Shown in pieces: positions 36,440 through 50,111 of a stretch of DNA of 64,000 nt. The position numbers and the translations under genes were made by a program. Positions within the stretch are counted from its first letter, which is position 1. Each line of letters starts with the position of its first letter. Location: NCBI RefSeq assembly GCF_001042475.2, contig NZ_LECW02000067.1, positions 52,457 to 116,456 on the forward strand. Reading direction: 5' to 3'. This DNA comes from Bacillus glycinifermentans. GTDB lineage: Bacteria; Bacillota; Bacilli; Bacillales; Bacillaceae. The notes beneath the pieces were generated by a model that did no database searches, was not told the DNA's origin, and saw nothing but the letters and a program-made list of their open reading frames with translations.

Positions 36440-36870
36440 GTGATTGCGGTACTTCTCATCGATAAAGTCGGGCGGAAAAGGCTGATGTCGATCGGGTCGG
36501 CCTTCATGGCTCTTTTTATGATGCTGATCGGGACATCGTTTTATTTTCAATTAACAGGCGGACTTATGCTGATTTAGGATTCGCAGCCGCGTTCTGCGTG
36601 TCAGTCGGGCCGATCACATGGATTATGATTTCGGAAATATTCCCTAACCACTTGCGGGCGCGCGCCGCCGGCATCGCGACCATCTTCTTATGGGGAGCGA
36701 ACTGGGCGATCGGACAATTCGTCCCGATGACGATCAGCGGATTCGGCCTCGCCTATACGTTCTGGATCTTCGCCGTAATCAACGTTCTCTGCTTCCTGTT
36801 CGTCGTCACCATTTGTCCGGAAACAAAGAATAAGTCGCTGGAAGAGATAGAAAAACTTTGGGTGAAATGA
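36440..36870 (+). pseudogene. araE: Remnant of arabinose transporter gene araE (3' third, frameshifted)
   Basis: Translated fragments match the C-terminal part of AraE, an MFS sugar:H+ symporter. The first reads VIAVLLIDKVGRKRLMSIGS and stops at TAG 36575-36577. After a frame change the second continues LGFAAAFCVSVGPITWIMISE to the natural end NKSLEEIEKLWVK (36870). The N-terminal two thirds, promoter and the divergent araR are absent. The fragment starts directly at the T-tract of the yvbT terminator, so a deletion removed the region between. The 36598-36870 frame is probably not expressed. Confidence 0.85.
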
Positions 36871-36880
36871 AAGCGCTTTA

Positions 36881-36908
36881 AGACCCTTTTGAGAAAAGGG
36901 CTTTTTTC
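36881..36908 (+). terminator. Terminator after the araE remnant
   Basis: CCCTTTT and AAAAGGG around GAGA are followed by CTTTTTT; apparently the old araE terminator. Confidence 0.7.
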
Positions 36909-37026
36909 GTCTGCACCTTTTGATCAGTTGCTGTATAAGCTGGAGATAATAGGAAACAATGATGATGACAAAAAACCGTTCTGTCGAAACGGTGCGAATA
37001 TTGTCAAGGAATTGGTTTCTAAACAG

Positions 37027-37055
37027 TTGAATAAACATTTTAACCCTGTTACAAT
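37027..37055 (+). promoter_or_regulatory. cggR-gapA operon promoter
   Basis: TTGAAT (37027-37032) and TACAAT (37050-37055) with a 17-bp spacer; predicted start near 37062. Confidence 0.7.
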
Positions 37056-37092
37056 AAGACGTGTAAGCAGGAGTAATTTTTTTTGGCTGAGG

Positions 37093-37129
37093 CGGGACGT
37101 TTTCAGTCACAGCGGGACATTTTTTGTCC
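37093..37129 (+). promoter_or_regulatory. CggR operator
   Basis: Two CGGGAC hexamers at 37093-37098 and 37113-37118 are 20 bp apart. A TTGTCC half-site follows the second (37124-37129); the first has a degenerate partner. This matches the B. subtilis CggR operator, which lies downstream of the transcription start and acts as a roadblock relieved by fructose-1,6-bisphosphate. Confidence 0.8.
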
Positions 37130-37156
37130 AGGACGAGATGAAAGGAACGTTTTGGC

Positions 37157-39239
<2,083 letters not shown>

Positions 39240-39259
39240 TCCGGAAACCAGAATCAGAC

Positions 39260-39332
39260 TTGGTTCTTGATGAGAGAAGCGCTATAATGAAAGCGGACAA
39301 GGGAAGGGGACAGACACTCCCTTTCCCTTTTT
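39260..39332 (+). promoter_or_regulatory. pgk-proximal promoter followed by a terminator-like hairpin
   Basis: TTGGTT (39260-39265) and TATAAT (39283-39288) have a 17-bp spacer. Ten bases after the -10, AAGGGAAGGGG (39299-39309) pairs with CCCTTTCCCTT, followed by TTTTT. The hairpin probably ends the cggR-gapA message; the promoter would then start transcription into its 5' arm. Known B. subtilis transcripts (cggR-gapA and pgk-eno) fit this layout. Confidence 0.6.
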
Positions 39333-39413
39333 CCATATCGGCGCCATTTAAGCCGCCCGGGGATTTCCGTTTTCAGGCTTGTAAAACATTAAAAGGAGGA
39401 TCTCCTAAAAGCC

Positions 39414-40598
39414 ATGAACAAAAAATCAGTAAAAGACATTGATGTAAAAGGCCGTGTTGTTTTCTGCCGTGTTGACTTTAACGTTCCGATGAAGGACGGA
39501 AAAGTGACGGATGATACGAGAATCCGCGCCGCACTTCCGACGATTCAATACTTAACAGAGCAGGGAGCGAAAGTTCTTCTTGCAAGCCACTTGGGCCGTC
39601 CGAAAGGCCAGGTTTCAGAAGAGCTTCGCTTAACGCCGGTAGCCGCACGCCTCGGCGAACTGATCGGCAAAGAAGTGAAAAAAGCGGATGAAGCTTACGG
39701 CGACGCCGTCAAAGCGCAAATTTCCGAAATGAAAGCCGGAGATATTCTCGTACTGGAAAATGTCCGCTTCTATCCGGGAGAAGAAAAGAATGATCCTGAG
39801 CTGTCTAAAGCATTTGCCGACCTGGCTGATGTTTATGTCAATGACGCATTCGGAGCGGCTCACCGTGCCCATGCTTCCACAGCAGGTATCGCTGAACACC
39901 TTCCGGCTGTTGCAGGCTTCCTCATGGAAAAAGAGCTTGAAGTGCTGGGCAAAGCATTGTCAAACCCTGAGCGTCCGTTTACAGCGATCATCGGCGGCGC
40001 AAAAGTAAAAGACAAAATCGGCGTGATCGAAAGTCTTCTTGAGAAAGTAGACAACCTGATCATCGGCGGCGGTCTTGCTTACACGTTTGTCAAAGCGCTG
40101 GGCCATGAAGTAGGAAAATCCCTGCTTGAAGAAGATAAAATTGAATTGGCTAAATCTTTCATGGACCGCGCCAAAGAAAAAGGCGTGAACTTCTACATGC
40201 CTACAGACGTGCTTGTTGCTGACGATTTTTCAAACGACGCCAACACGAAAGTCGTGCCGGTCAGCGAAATCCCTAGCGACTGGGAAGCGCTTGACATCGG
40301 GGAGGAAACAAGAAAAACATATGCTGACGTCATTAAAAACAGCAAGCTTGTTGTTTGGAACGGACCGATGGGCGTATTCGAACTCGATGCGTTCGCTAAA
40401 GGAACAAAAGCTGTCGCTGAAGCTTTAGCAGAGGCAAAAGATACATACTCTGTCATCGGCGGCGGAGACTCTGCAGCTGCTGTAGAAAAGTTCGGTCTTG
40501 CTGACAAAATGAGCCACATTTCAACAGGCGGCGGAGCTTCCCTTGAGTTTATGGAAGGAAAAGAACTTCCTGGCGTCAAAGCATTGAACGACAAGTAA
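39414..40598 (+). CDS. pgk: Phosphoglycerate kinase
   Basis: 394-residue PGK with the signature [20 protein letters not shown] near the N-terminus, HLGRPKG substrate loop and C-terminal nucleotide domain ([15 protein letters not shown], about residues 349-363). It makes ATP from 1,3-bisphosphoglycerate. AAAGGAGG lies upstream of the ATG. It heads the pgk-tpiA-pgm-eno message. Confidence 0.96.
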   Translation: MNKKSVKDIDVKGRVVFCRVDFNVPMKDGKVTDDTRIRAALPTIQYLTEQGAKVLLASHLGRPKGQVSEELRLTPVAARLGELIGKEVKKADEAYGDAVKAQISEMKAGDILVLENVRFYPGEEKNDPELSKAFADLADVYVNDAFGAAHRAHASTAGIAEHLPAVAGFLMEKELEVLGKALSNPERPFTAIIGGAKVKDKIGVIESLLEKVDNLIIGGGLAYTFVKALGHEVGKSLLEEDKIELAKSFMDRAKEKGVNFYMPTDVLVADDFSNDANTKVVPVSEIPSDWEALDIGEETRKTYADVIKNSKLVVWNGPMGVFELDAFAKGTKAVAEALAEAKDTYSVIGGGDSAAAVEKFGLADKMSHISTGGGASLEFMEGKELPGVKALNDK

Positions 40599-40616
40599 GC
40601 AAAATATACAGCATAA

Positions 40617-44233
<3,617 letters not shown>

Positions 44234-44243
44234 GCATAAAAAG

Positions 44244-44277
44244 AGCTTGGCCGCATGACGCGGCCAAGCTTTATTTG
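44244..44277 (+). terminator. eno terminator
   Basis: AGCTTGGCCGC (44244-44254) and GCGGCCAAGCT (44260-44270) form a perfect 11-bp stem with a 5-base loop, followed by TTATTTG. Confidence 0.85.
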
Positions 44278-44663
44278 TTGTTCGATGGTTTTAGCAAATA
44301 GGCGGGGAGGAATCCGGTAAGACCAATCATCATGAAGCCTATAATAGATAATATCGCTATCATCATTGAGGAGAGAAAATCATGAAGGACATTTGCTGCG
44401 CTGGATAACATTACTCCCAATATCAGGCTAATCAGAATTACTTTTTTATTTTTAAGAAGTAAATGCTCTGATTTTCTGAACTTATTATAAATCAAAGGAA
44501 GACCAACATAGCATCCAATCATAAGTGTAAATAGCATTGCTAATATAAATTGCGGTAAAGTTGAAAAATCATTTGTTCCAATTATTTCACCAAATGAAAC
44601 CGACCAACTGCTTAACATAACAAATCCGAAAAGGTACAAAACCGGCAGCACCAGTTTGAACAT
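44271..44663 (-). CDS. Uncharacterised four-helix membrane protein
   Basis: About 130 residues with four hydrophobic helices and short basic loops, no catalytic motif. The ATG at 44663 has GGGGG eight bases upstream; a TTG five codons earlier is an alternative start. It is A+T-rich compared with eno and converges on it. I do not recognise the family. Confidence 0.6.
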   Translation of the reverse strand: MFKLVLPVLYLFGFVMLSSWSVSFGEIIGTNDFSTLPQFILAMLFTLMIGCYVGLPLIYNKFRKSEHLLLKNKKVILISLILGVMLSSAANVLHDFLSSMMIAILSIIGFMMIGLTGFLPAYLLKPSNNK

Positions 44664-44725
44664 TTGCAAAGCCCCCAATCTCCATCTATCTTACCATCAA
44701 GATGAAGGGTCTGCAGGATTTCATA

Positions 44726-44777
44726 TTGACAATTCACATACACATTATATAATCTAATTGATAATGAAAATCATTTG
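44726..44777 (+). promoter_or_regulatory. Fur-controlled promoter
   Basis: TTGACA (44726-44731) and TATAAT (44748-44753) have a 16-bp spacer. TGATAATGAAAATCATTTG (44759-44777) closely matches the Fur box and covers the predicted transcription start, so iron-loaded Fur should block transcription. Confidence 0.85.
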
Positions 44778-44796
44778 AAAAAGGGGATACTTACAT

Positions 44797-45753
44797 ATGC
44801 CGATGAAACGAATAAAATGGGTTGCGCTTTTTGCAGCGCTTTTCCTGATACTTTCGGCCTGCGGGAATCAGAAATCTGCGGGTTCGAATAAAGCCTCAGG
44901 AAAGGCAGAAAGCTCATACGAGGTAAAGAATGCAATGGGAACGGCGACCATTAAAGGAACGCCGAAAAGGGTTGTCGTGTTAACGAATGAAGCGACAGAG
45001 GCCGTGCTTGCCCTCGGTGTCAAACCTGTCGGAGCCGTTCAGTCATGGCTTGGTGATCCGTGGTATAAGCATATCAAATCGAAAATGGACGGCGTTGAAA
45101 ACGTCGGTACGGAAGTGCAGCCGAATATCGAAAAAATCGCCAGCCTTAAGCCTGATTTAATTATTGGAAACAAAGTGCGCCAGGAAGAAGTGTACGACAA
45201 ATTAAGCGCCATCGCGCCGACCGTCTTTGCCGAAACGCTGTCAGGAGATTGGAAAGGCAACTTTAAGCTGGCGGCTGAAGCGCTGAATCAAAAAGAAAAA
45301 GGCGATCAAGTCATCGCCGATTTTGATAAACGGGTTGCTGATCTTCACAAAAAGCTCGGTGACAAGGTGAAGCAAAAGGTCTCACTCGTCCGCTTTACAG
45401 ATGCCGATGCCCGCATTTATCATAAATCCTCATTTGCCGGAACGATTCTTGACCAGCTCGGTTTTGCAAGGCCAAAAGGACAGGAAGCCAACGATTTGGG
45501 ACAATTGAAAGTGACGAAAGAACAAATTCCGGATATGGATGCGGACGTGCTTTTCTATTACACGTATGAGACTGGAGATGACAAAGCAAGCGCGATCGAG
45601 AAAGACTACGTCAATGATCAGCTTTTCAAAAACTTGAGCGTTTATAAAAAAGGCAGCGTTCATAAAGTAGATGACGCCGTCTGGAATACGGCAGGGGGCG
45701 TACTTGCCGCGAATCTGATGCTGGACGATATTGAAAAGTACTTTCTGAAGTAA
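44797..45753 (+). CDS. Iron-siderophore ABC transporter substrate-binding lipoprotein
   Basis: 318-residue periplasmic-binding-protein-type lipoprotein. The signal peptide ends in a lipobox (ILSAC, Cys22). The mature protein has the class III fold motifs of FepB/FhuD/YfmC proteins: GTPKRVVVLTNEATEAVLALG, NIEKIASLKPDLIIG and a C-terminal WNTAGGVLAANLML. It captures an Fe(III)-siderophore at the membrane surface. No permease or ATPase gene lies nearby, so it must share components encoded elsewhere. The Fur box upstream supports an iron-uptake role. Confidence 0.85.
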   Translation: MPMKRIKWVALFAALFLILSACGNQKSAGSNKASGKAESSYEVKNAMGTATIKGTPKRVVVLTNEATEAVLALGVKPVGAVQSWLGDPWYKHIKSKMDGVENVGTEVQPNIEKIASLKPDLIIGNKVRQEEVYDKLSAIAPTVFAETLSGDWKGNFKLAAEALNQKEKGDQVIADFDKRVADLHKKLGDKVKQKVSLVRFTDADARIYHKSSFAGTILDQLGFARPKGQEANDLGQLKVTKEQIPDMDADVLFYYTYETGDDKASAIEKDYVNDQLFKNLSVYKKGSVHKVDDAVWNTAGGVLAANLMLDDIEKYFLK

Positions 45754-45764
45754 TCGTGTAACCC

Positions 45765-45800
45765 AAACCAAACGGATGATAGACTATTCGTTTGGTTTTT
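45765..45800 (+). terminator. Terminator of the siderophore-binding protein gene
   Basis: AAACCAAACG (45765-45774) and CGTTTGGTTT (45789-45798) flank a 14-base loop and are followed by TTT. Confidence 0.8.
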
Positions 45801-45879
45801 TATTTATGAAAACACTCCTCCTTTTCATAAATATAGTATAAAATAACTATTATAGAAACAGAGTAATAGGAGGAAAGAC

Positions 45880-47670
45880 ATGAATTTTTGTAAAGCATGC
45901 GGGCGCGAGCTGGCAGGGCAAGCGCAATTTTGCAAACATTGCGGGACTCCTGTGAATGGCAGGCAAGCAGACGCGGAAGAACCCGTCAATCAAGATCCTG
46001 TACATAAACGAAAAATTTCAAGGAAAAGCATGATGATTTGGGCGGGGATTGCCGCGGTATGCGTCCTCCTGTTTGCGGGCTATAAGACCGGAGAAGCCTT
46101 GACTTCAAAGGAAAAATTAATCGGCGACTTTGAAAGTGCGCTGAAGCAAAACGATGAGAAAAAGGTCGCGGCACTGCTTCATTCATCAGACGTAGACTTG
46201 ACGATTACGAAACAGAACGTCAAACCGCTGATGACGTATTTAGACGATCACCCCGATGAGAAAAAAGACCTGATCAGTTCTTTGAAGGATCAGAGCGGGG
46301 ACGGGCTTGTTTCCATCGAAAAAGCGGGAAAACAATTTTTGATTTATGACCGCTATGTGCTGAATGTGAAGCCGGTCTATTTGACGGTTAAGGCAAGCGA
46401 GAAAGGCGCCGGCCTTTACATAAACAATAAAAAGGTAATGACAACGGAAAAGGAAAACTTCGAGAAAAAATTCGGCCCGTTCGTCCCCGGTTCGTACGAT
46501 GTGGAAGCAAAGCTGAACTCCGATATCGGCGAACTGAAAAAATCGAAACATATCAATGCGCTGGACGAGGACGCAAGCGCTGATGTGTCCCTTGATGCGC
46601 AAAAAGCGAAGCTCGTCTTTGACGATGGTTATGACAAGCTGAAAGGAACGTTATGGATCAACGGTCAAAAAGTAAAGATCAATCCTTTTCAAGGAACGTC
46701 GTTCGGCCCGGTTTTGACAGACGGTTCGATGTCTGCCTCGGTCGAAGCGGAGTTTCCGTGGGGGAATCTGAAAAGCGAAAAAACGCCGATCGACGGCGCG
46801 GAAATCAAAGTCAATCTCGCTTCTGACCAAGGTTTTATGAATATGATCATGAACACGGTCGTTCAAAATACGAAGGAAACGATGAAGGCTTTTGCAAATG
46901 GAAGCGTCAATGGCATGACCGTTGCCGCACCTTCTTTTAAAAGCGATTTAAAAGAGATAGTCGGCGGGATGAAGAGCAGCAATACGTATTATAAAGGAAC
47001 GTATCTATCCACTGCTTTTGACCTTGATTCGTTCCGGCTGTATCACGAGGGCGGCAAGTGGAAAGCGGACGTCAGCGGCATTGAAAAGCACAAATCGGCT
47101 TACTATGACGATTACAGCGCGCCGGATTTGGCGGAAAACGAAAACGGCTATACATACACATTGGTATACGCCGAAGACGAGAAAAAGTGGCTGGTCGAAA
47201 AAAGCGATTCTGCGTTAGTGTATATCAAAAACAAAAAAGAGATCAAAGACGAAAATCCGAAACAATATACATCAGCATGGGCTTCAGCTAAAGGCACTTC
47301 CAAAAACGTTCCGGCGGGCGGAGAACTGACAGATCAAAAAGTGACTCAAGCGATTGAAGGGTATGTATACGACCTGCAAAACGCCGTCAATGGCAATGAT
47401 TTCGAACTTGTCGCAGACGATTTGAAAGAAGGAAGCCAGCTATACGCCGATCAAAAAGCGCTTGTTGCGAAACTGAATCACAGCGGCACAAAAGAAGAAG
47501 TCGCCGATGTCAGCGTGAAAAGCTGGAGTCAGGACGGCTCAGACGTGACGATAAAAACGCTTGAAAAAATCAACATTATCAAAAACGGAAAAGAGCAGCT
47601 GAAAACCTACAACTGGACATACCACGCTGTTGTTGAAGACGGGGAGCTGCTTCTGACGTCAATTGAATAA
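45880..47670 (+). CDS. yvbJ: YvbJ, zinc-ribbon membrane protein (TcaA-like)
   Basis: 596 residues. An N-terminal zinc ribbon (CKACGRELAGQAQFCKHCG, residues 4-22) and basic linker precede one membrane helix (about 50-66) and a large extracytoplasmic part of repeated beta-rich domains. The layout matches YvbJ and staphylococcal TcaA, linked to glycopeptide susceptibility and wall stress. TAGGAGG precedes the ATG. The neighbouring minus-strand gene also encodes a zinc-ribbon membrane protein, suggesting related roles. Confidence 0.85.
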   Translation: MNFCKACGRELAGQAQFCKHCGTPVNGRQADAEEPVNQDPVHKRKISRKSMMIWAGIAAVCVLLFAGYKTGEALTSKEKLIGDFESALKQNDEKKVAALLHSSDVDLTITKQNVKPLMTYLDDHPDEKKDLISSLKDQSGDGLVSIEKAGKQFLIYDRYVLNVKPVYLTVKASEKGAGLYINNKKVMTTEKENFEKKFGPFVPGSYDVEAKLNSDIGELKKSKHINALDEDASADVSLDAQKAKLVFDDGYDKLKGTLWINGQKVKINPFQGTSFGPVLTDGSMSASVEAEFPWGNLKSEKTPIDGAEIKVNLASDQGFMNMIMNTVVQNTKETMKAFANGSVNGMTVAAPSFKSDLKEIVGGMKSSNTYYKGTYLSTAFDLDSFRLYHEGGKWKADVSGIEKHKSAYYDDYSAPDLAENENGYTYTLVYAEDEKKWLVEKSDSALVYIKNKKEIKDENPKQYTSAWASAKGTSKNVPAGGELTDQKVTQAIEGYVYDLQNAVNGNDFELVADDLKEGSQLYADQKALVAKLNHSGTKEEVADVSVKSWSQDGSDVTIKTLEKINIIKNGKEQLKTYNWTYHAVVEDGELLLTSIE

Positions 47671-47672
47671 TA

Positions 47673-47714
47673 TAAAAAAAGCCTTTTTTCCTCAGCGGAA
47701 AAAGGCTTTTTTTC
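47673..47714. terminator. Bidirectional terminator between yvbJ and yvbI
   Basis: AAAAAAGCCTTTTTTCC and GGAAAAAGGCTTTTTTT enclose TCAGC; A- and T-tracts on both sides serve both convergent genes. Confidence 0.88.
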
Positions 47715-47722
47715 TGATTGAT

Positions 47723-48502
47723 TTAAAACAGCGAGCCTAACAAGGAGCGCAAGATATCTCTTACGTATTCAAGAAACAGATTTCCCATGATCCTGACGGC
47801 GATAAACGTCGCCAAGTAAACGAGAAGCGTCGTGTAGATGAAATCGATGGAGCCCGCCGCTTTCTCGCGGTAGCTGAACAGCACGGCCGGCGGAATGAGA
47901 AACGCGATACCGCAAAAAGCGAAAAATACTAGATACAAAAATAAGTCTGTTTTCAAAAGCGACAACAGCAACGCGCAAAGCAATAAAGCCGTAAAAGGAA
48001 TGAGGGCGGCGCCGAAGCGGCCCATCACTTCCTTAAATGAAGCCTGAACCCCTTGAATTCGCACTCCTGCGTATGTAAACACAAATAATAAGAAAATATA
48101 AATAGCAAACGTAAAAGCAGGCTTTACCACGATGTCAAAAAATCCGGGCATGACGCCGGTTCCGCCGAATATTCCGGAATACGTGCCCATAGAAGCGTAA
48201 AAACTTTTTAAGCTGAAATAAAACATGAGCGGCACGGTCAATGCAAAGATCACCATCGTGATGATGCTGCTCAGCATATGCTCTTCTCCGGCCTTTTTCG
48301 TTTCTGCATACGGGCGCTTCATGACGCGCACAAAGAAAGAAAAATACATCGAAGAGGCTTTTTTTGCCGCATCAACGTATTGCTTGGCCTGCGCTGCTTC
48401 TCCGGCCGGCTGACCGCCGTCGTGTTCAGCGGAAAGGCTTGCTCCGCAGTTTTCGCAAAATTTTCCGCCATCTGTTTGATGGCCGCATTTCGTACATCTC
48501 AT
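47723..48502 (-). CDS. Zinc-ribbon and multi-helix membrane protein (YvbI-like)
   Basis: 259 residues. The zinc ribbon MRCTKCGHQTDGGKFCENCG (residues 1-20) is followed by a charged linker and five to six hydrophobic helices, a YIP1/DUF-type membrane domain. The ATG at 48502 follows AAAGGAG; a TTG three bases earlier is possible. B. subtilis has yvbI at this place. Function unknown; it may work with YvbJ in envelope homeostasis. Confidence 0.75.
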   Translation of the reverse strand: MRCTKCGHQTDGGKFCENCGASLSAEHDGGQPAGEAAQAKQYVDAAKKASSMYFSFFVRVMKRPYAETKKAGEEHMLSSIITMVIFALTVPLMFYFSLKSFYASMGTYSGIFGGTGVMPGFFDIVVKPAFTFAIYIFLLFVFTYAGVRIQGVQASFKEVMGRFGAALIPFTALLLCALLLSLLKTDLFLYLVFFAFCGIAFLIPPAVLFSYREKAAGSIDFIYTTLLVYLATFIAVRIMGNLFLEYVRDILRSLLGSLF

Positions 48503-48650
48503 CAAATATTGTCTCCTTTTTTGAAAAATAGTTATTTTGTACTATGTTGCATTATAAATGAAAAAGATGCTGGTTGTATAGACCTGATCAATGTTTAAGC
48601 AAGCATTTCCCGAGGTAATGATCGAATATCTTTACGAAAGGAGAGAACCT

Positions 48651-49283
48651 ATGTTTTCTTTTATCATCCATGTTTTCGTCTCATTGTTTGCCGTCACAAA
48701 TCCAATCGGCAATGTTCCACTCTTTTTGGCTTTGACTGAGGGCTATCAAGCGGAGGAGCGCACCGCTTTGGCGAGAAAGGCTGCCATTTTGTCATTTCTT
48801 ATTTTAATTGCGTTTCTCATCTTCGGCGAATTTATCTTCCGGCTTTTTGCTATTAACATCCATGCGCTCAGGATCGCAGGCGGCATCTTTATTTTCGGAA
48901 TCGCCTACAATCTGCTCAATGCCAAGCAATCGCACGTTCAGTCGCTCCACAAAAATGAGCATCGGGAAAGCAAAGAAAAAGAGGATATTTCCGTGACGCC
49001 TCTCAGCATTCCGATTATTTCCGGACCGGGAACGATCGCCACTGTGATGAGCCTTTCGGCGGGAAGCCGCAGCCTGATTCATTTCGGCGGAATGATCGTC
49101 GGGATTGCTGCCGTGCTGCTATTGACCTTTGCAGCCTTTCATTATTCCACGATTATCGCAAAAAGGCTCGGACAGACGGAGATGAACGTCATCACGCGGC
49201 TGATGGGCCTGATCTTGGCGGTGGTCGCCGTCGGCATGATCGGAACGGGGCTGAAAGGAATGTTTCCGGTTTTGGCGGGATAA
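48651..49283 (+). CDS. yvbG: YvbG, MarC-family membrane protein
   Basis: 210-residue MarC/UPF0056 protein with six membrane helices. Family motifs are AVTNPIGNVPLFLAL near residue 13 and LSIPIISGPGTIATVMSL in the middle. The earlier suggested antibiotic-resistance role of MarC was not confirmed, so function is open. The ATG at 48651 has AAAGGAGAG at good distance; 20 upstream codons lack support. A bidirectional hairpin follows. Confidence 0.87.
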   Translation: MFSFIIHVFVSLFAVTNPIGNVPLFLALTEGYQAEERTALARKAAILSFLILIAFLIFGEFIFRLFAINIHALRIAGGIFIFGIAYNLLNAKQSHVQSLHKNEHRESKEKEDISVTPLSIPIISGPGTIATVMSLSAGSRSLIHFGGMIVGIAAVLLLTFAAFHYSTIIAKRLGQTEMNVITRLMGLILAVVAVGMIGTGLKGMFPVLAG

Positions 49284-49286
49284 AGC

Positions 49287-49318
49287 AAAAAAGCTGCACG
49301 GTCTGCAGCTTTTTTTTT
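49287..49318. terminator. Bidirectional terminator between yvbG and opcR
   Basis: AAAAAAGCTGCA (49287-49298) and TGCAGCTTTTTT (49304-49315) around a 5-base loop, with further T residues. Confidence 0.85.
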
Positions 49319-49853
49319 ACGGCTTGGGCACGTATTTGAAGATGTCTTCGCTTTCAAGGAAATCAATCAGGTTGTCAAGCCATTGGCAGTAATCGAGCCA
49401 TTTTTTCGTTTCTTCTAGCAGGTCGTTGATCTTCTCCTCTGTTTCGGGTGAAAGACTGTCCTCTTCAAGCGCATCCAACAGCTCTTTTCTTATCTTTTTT
49501 CCGATCATCCGGTTTTTTTTGACGACCTTGCTCCAATTGGCGGTAAACAGTGAAATAAACGTCTGGTAATAATCCTGTTCGACATCGTACAAGTCTTTGC
49601 GGACGCCTTTTTCAAAGACCTTTTCCGCTATATTTAAGTCGAGCATTTCGCGTACGACCTGGCTCATTCTCGTTTTGCTCATGCCCGTCGCATCGGACAG
49701 TTCGTTTAACGTCAGCGGCTTTCTGTTCATGTAGATGATTCCCAAAACGCGGCCGACAGTTGATGATATACCGTACGTATTCATGTTTTCAGCGATTTTT
49801 TCGATAAAATGCTCCTTCGCTTGTTCAACCGTTTGCAAAGCTTTTTCTTCCAA
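49317..49853 (-). CDS. opcR: OpcR, GbsR-family repressor of the opuC operon
   Basis: 178-residue MarR-like GbsR-family regulator. Its winged helix (LTLNELSDATGMSKTRMSQVVREML, about residues 47-71) is followed by a helical dimer region. In B. subtilis OpcR represses opuB and opuC, which import choline, glycine betaine and other solutes. Here it lies divergent from opuC only. A dyad in the intergenic region is its likely operator. The GbsR alternative is unlikely because no gbsAB genes are near. Confidence 0.85.
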   Translation of the reverse strand: MEEKALQTVEQAKEHFIEKIAENMNTYGISSTVGRVLGIIYMNRKPLTLNELSDATGMSKTRMSQVVREMLDLNIAEKVFEKGVRKDLYDVEQDYYQTFISLFTANWSKVVKKNRMIGKKIRKELLDALEEDSLSPETEEKINDLLEETKKWLDYCQWLDNLIDFLESEDIFKYVPKP

Positions 49854-50021
49854 AGCATATCATCCCTTCAGACAGCCAATTTTAATGCCAATATATCATA
49901 AATGACTTTCCTCTTGAAAACAATAAAACATCAGTAAATGAAAGAAAACGGCAGTTATTCTAAGAATGGCCGATCTCATCAGGACTGAATATATTTTTTA
50001 TGTCTTATTCAAATAATATGA

Positions 50022-50063
50022 ACACATTGTAAACTTTTTATTTTACAAAGTGTATTTTATAAT
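50022..50063 (+). promoter_or_regulatory. opuC promoter and putative OpcR operator
   Basis: ACACATTGTAAA (50022-50033) and TTTACAAAGTGT (50042-50053) form an 11-of-12 inverted repeat with an 8-base centre. A -10 TATAAT lies at 50058-50063; the -35 region (near 50035-50040, T-rich) falls in the centre of the dyad. A protein bound here would exclude RNA polymerase. Confidence 0.7.
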
Positions 50064-50111
50064 GGATGAGATGTTGCAATTTTAAAAAAATATTCAAGCG
50101 GAGGTGTGCTG

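Noticed and set aside
36332..36550. 72-codon minus-strand open frame over the yvbT end and araE remnant
   Set aside because: Antisense to yvbT, its terminator and the decayed araE; no supporting signals.
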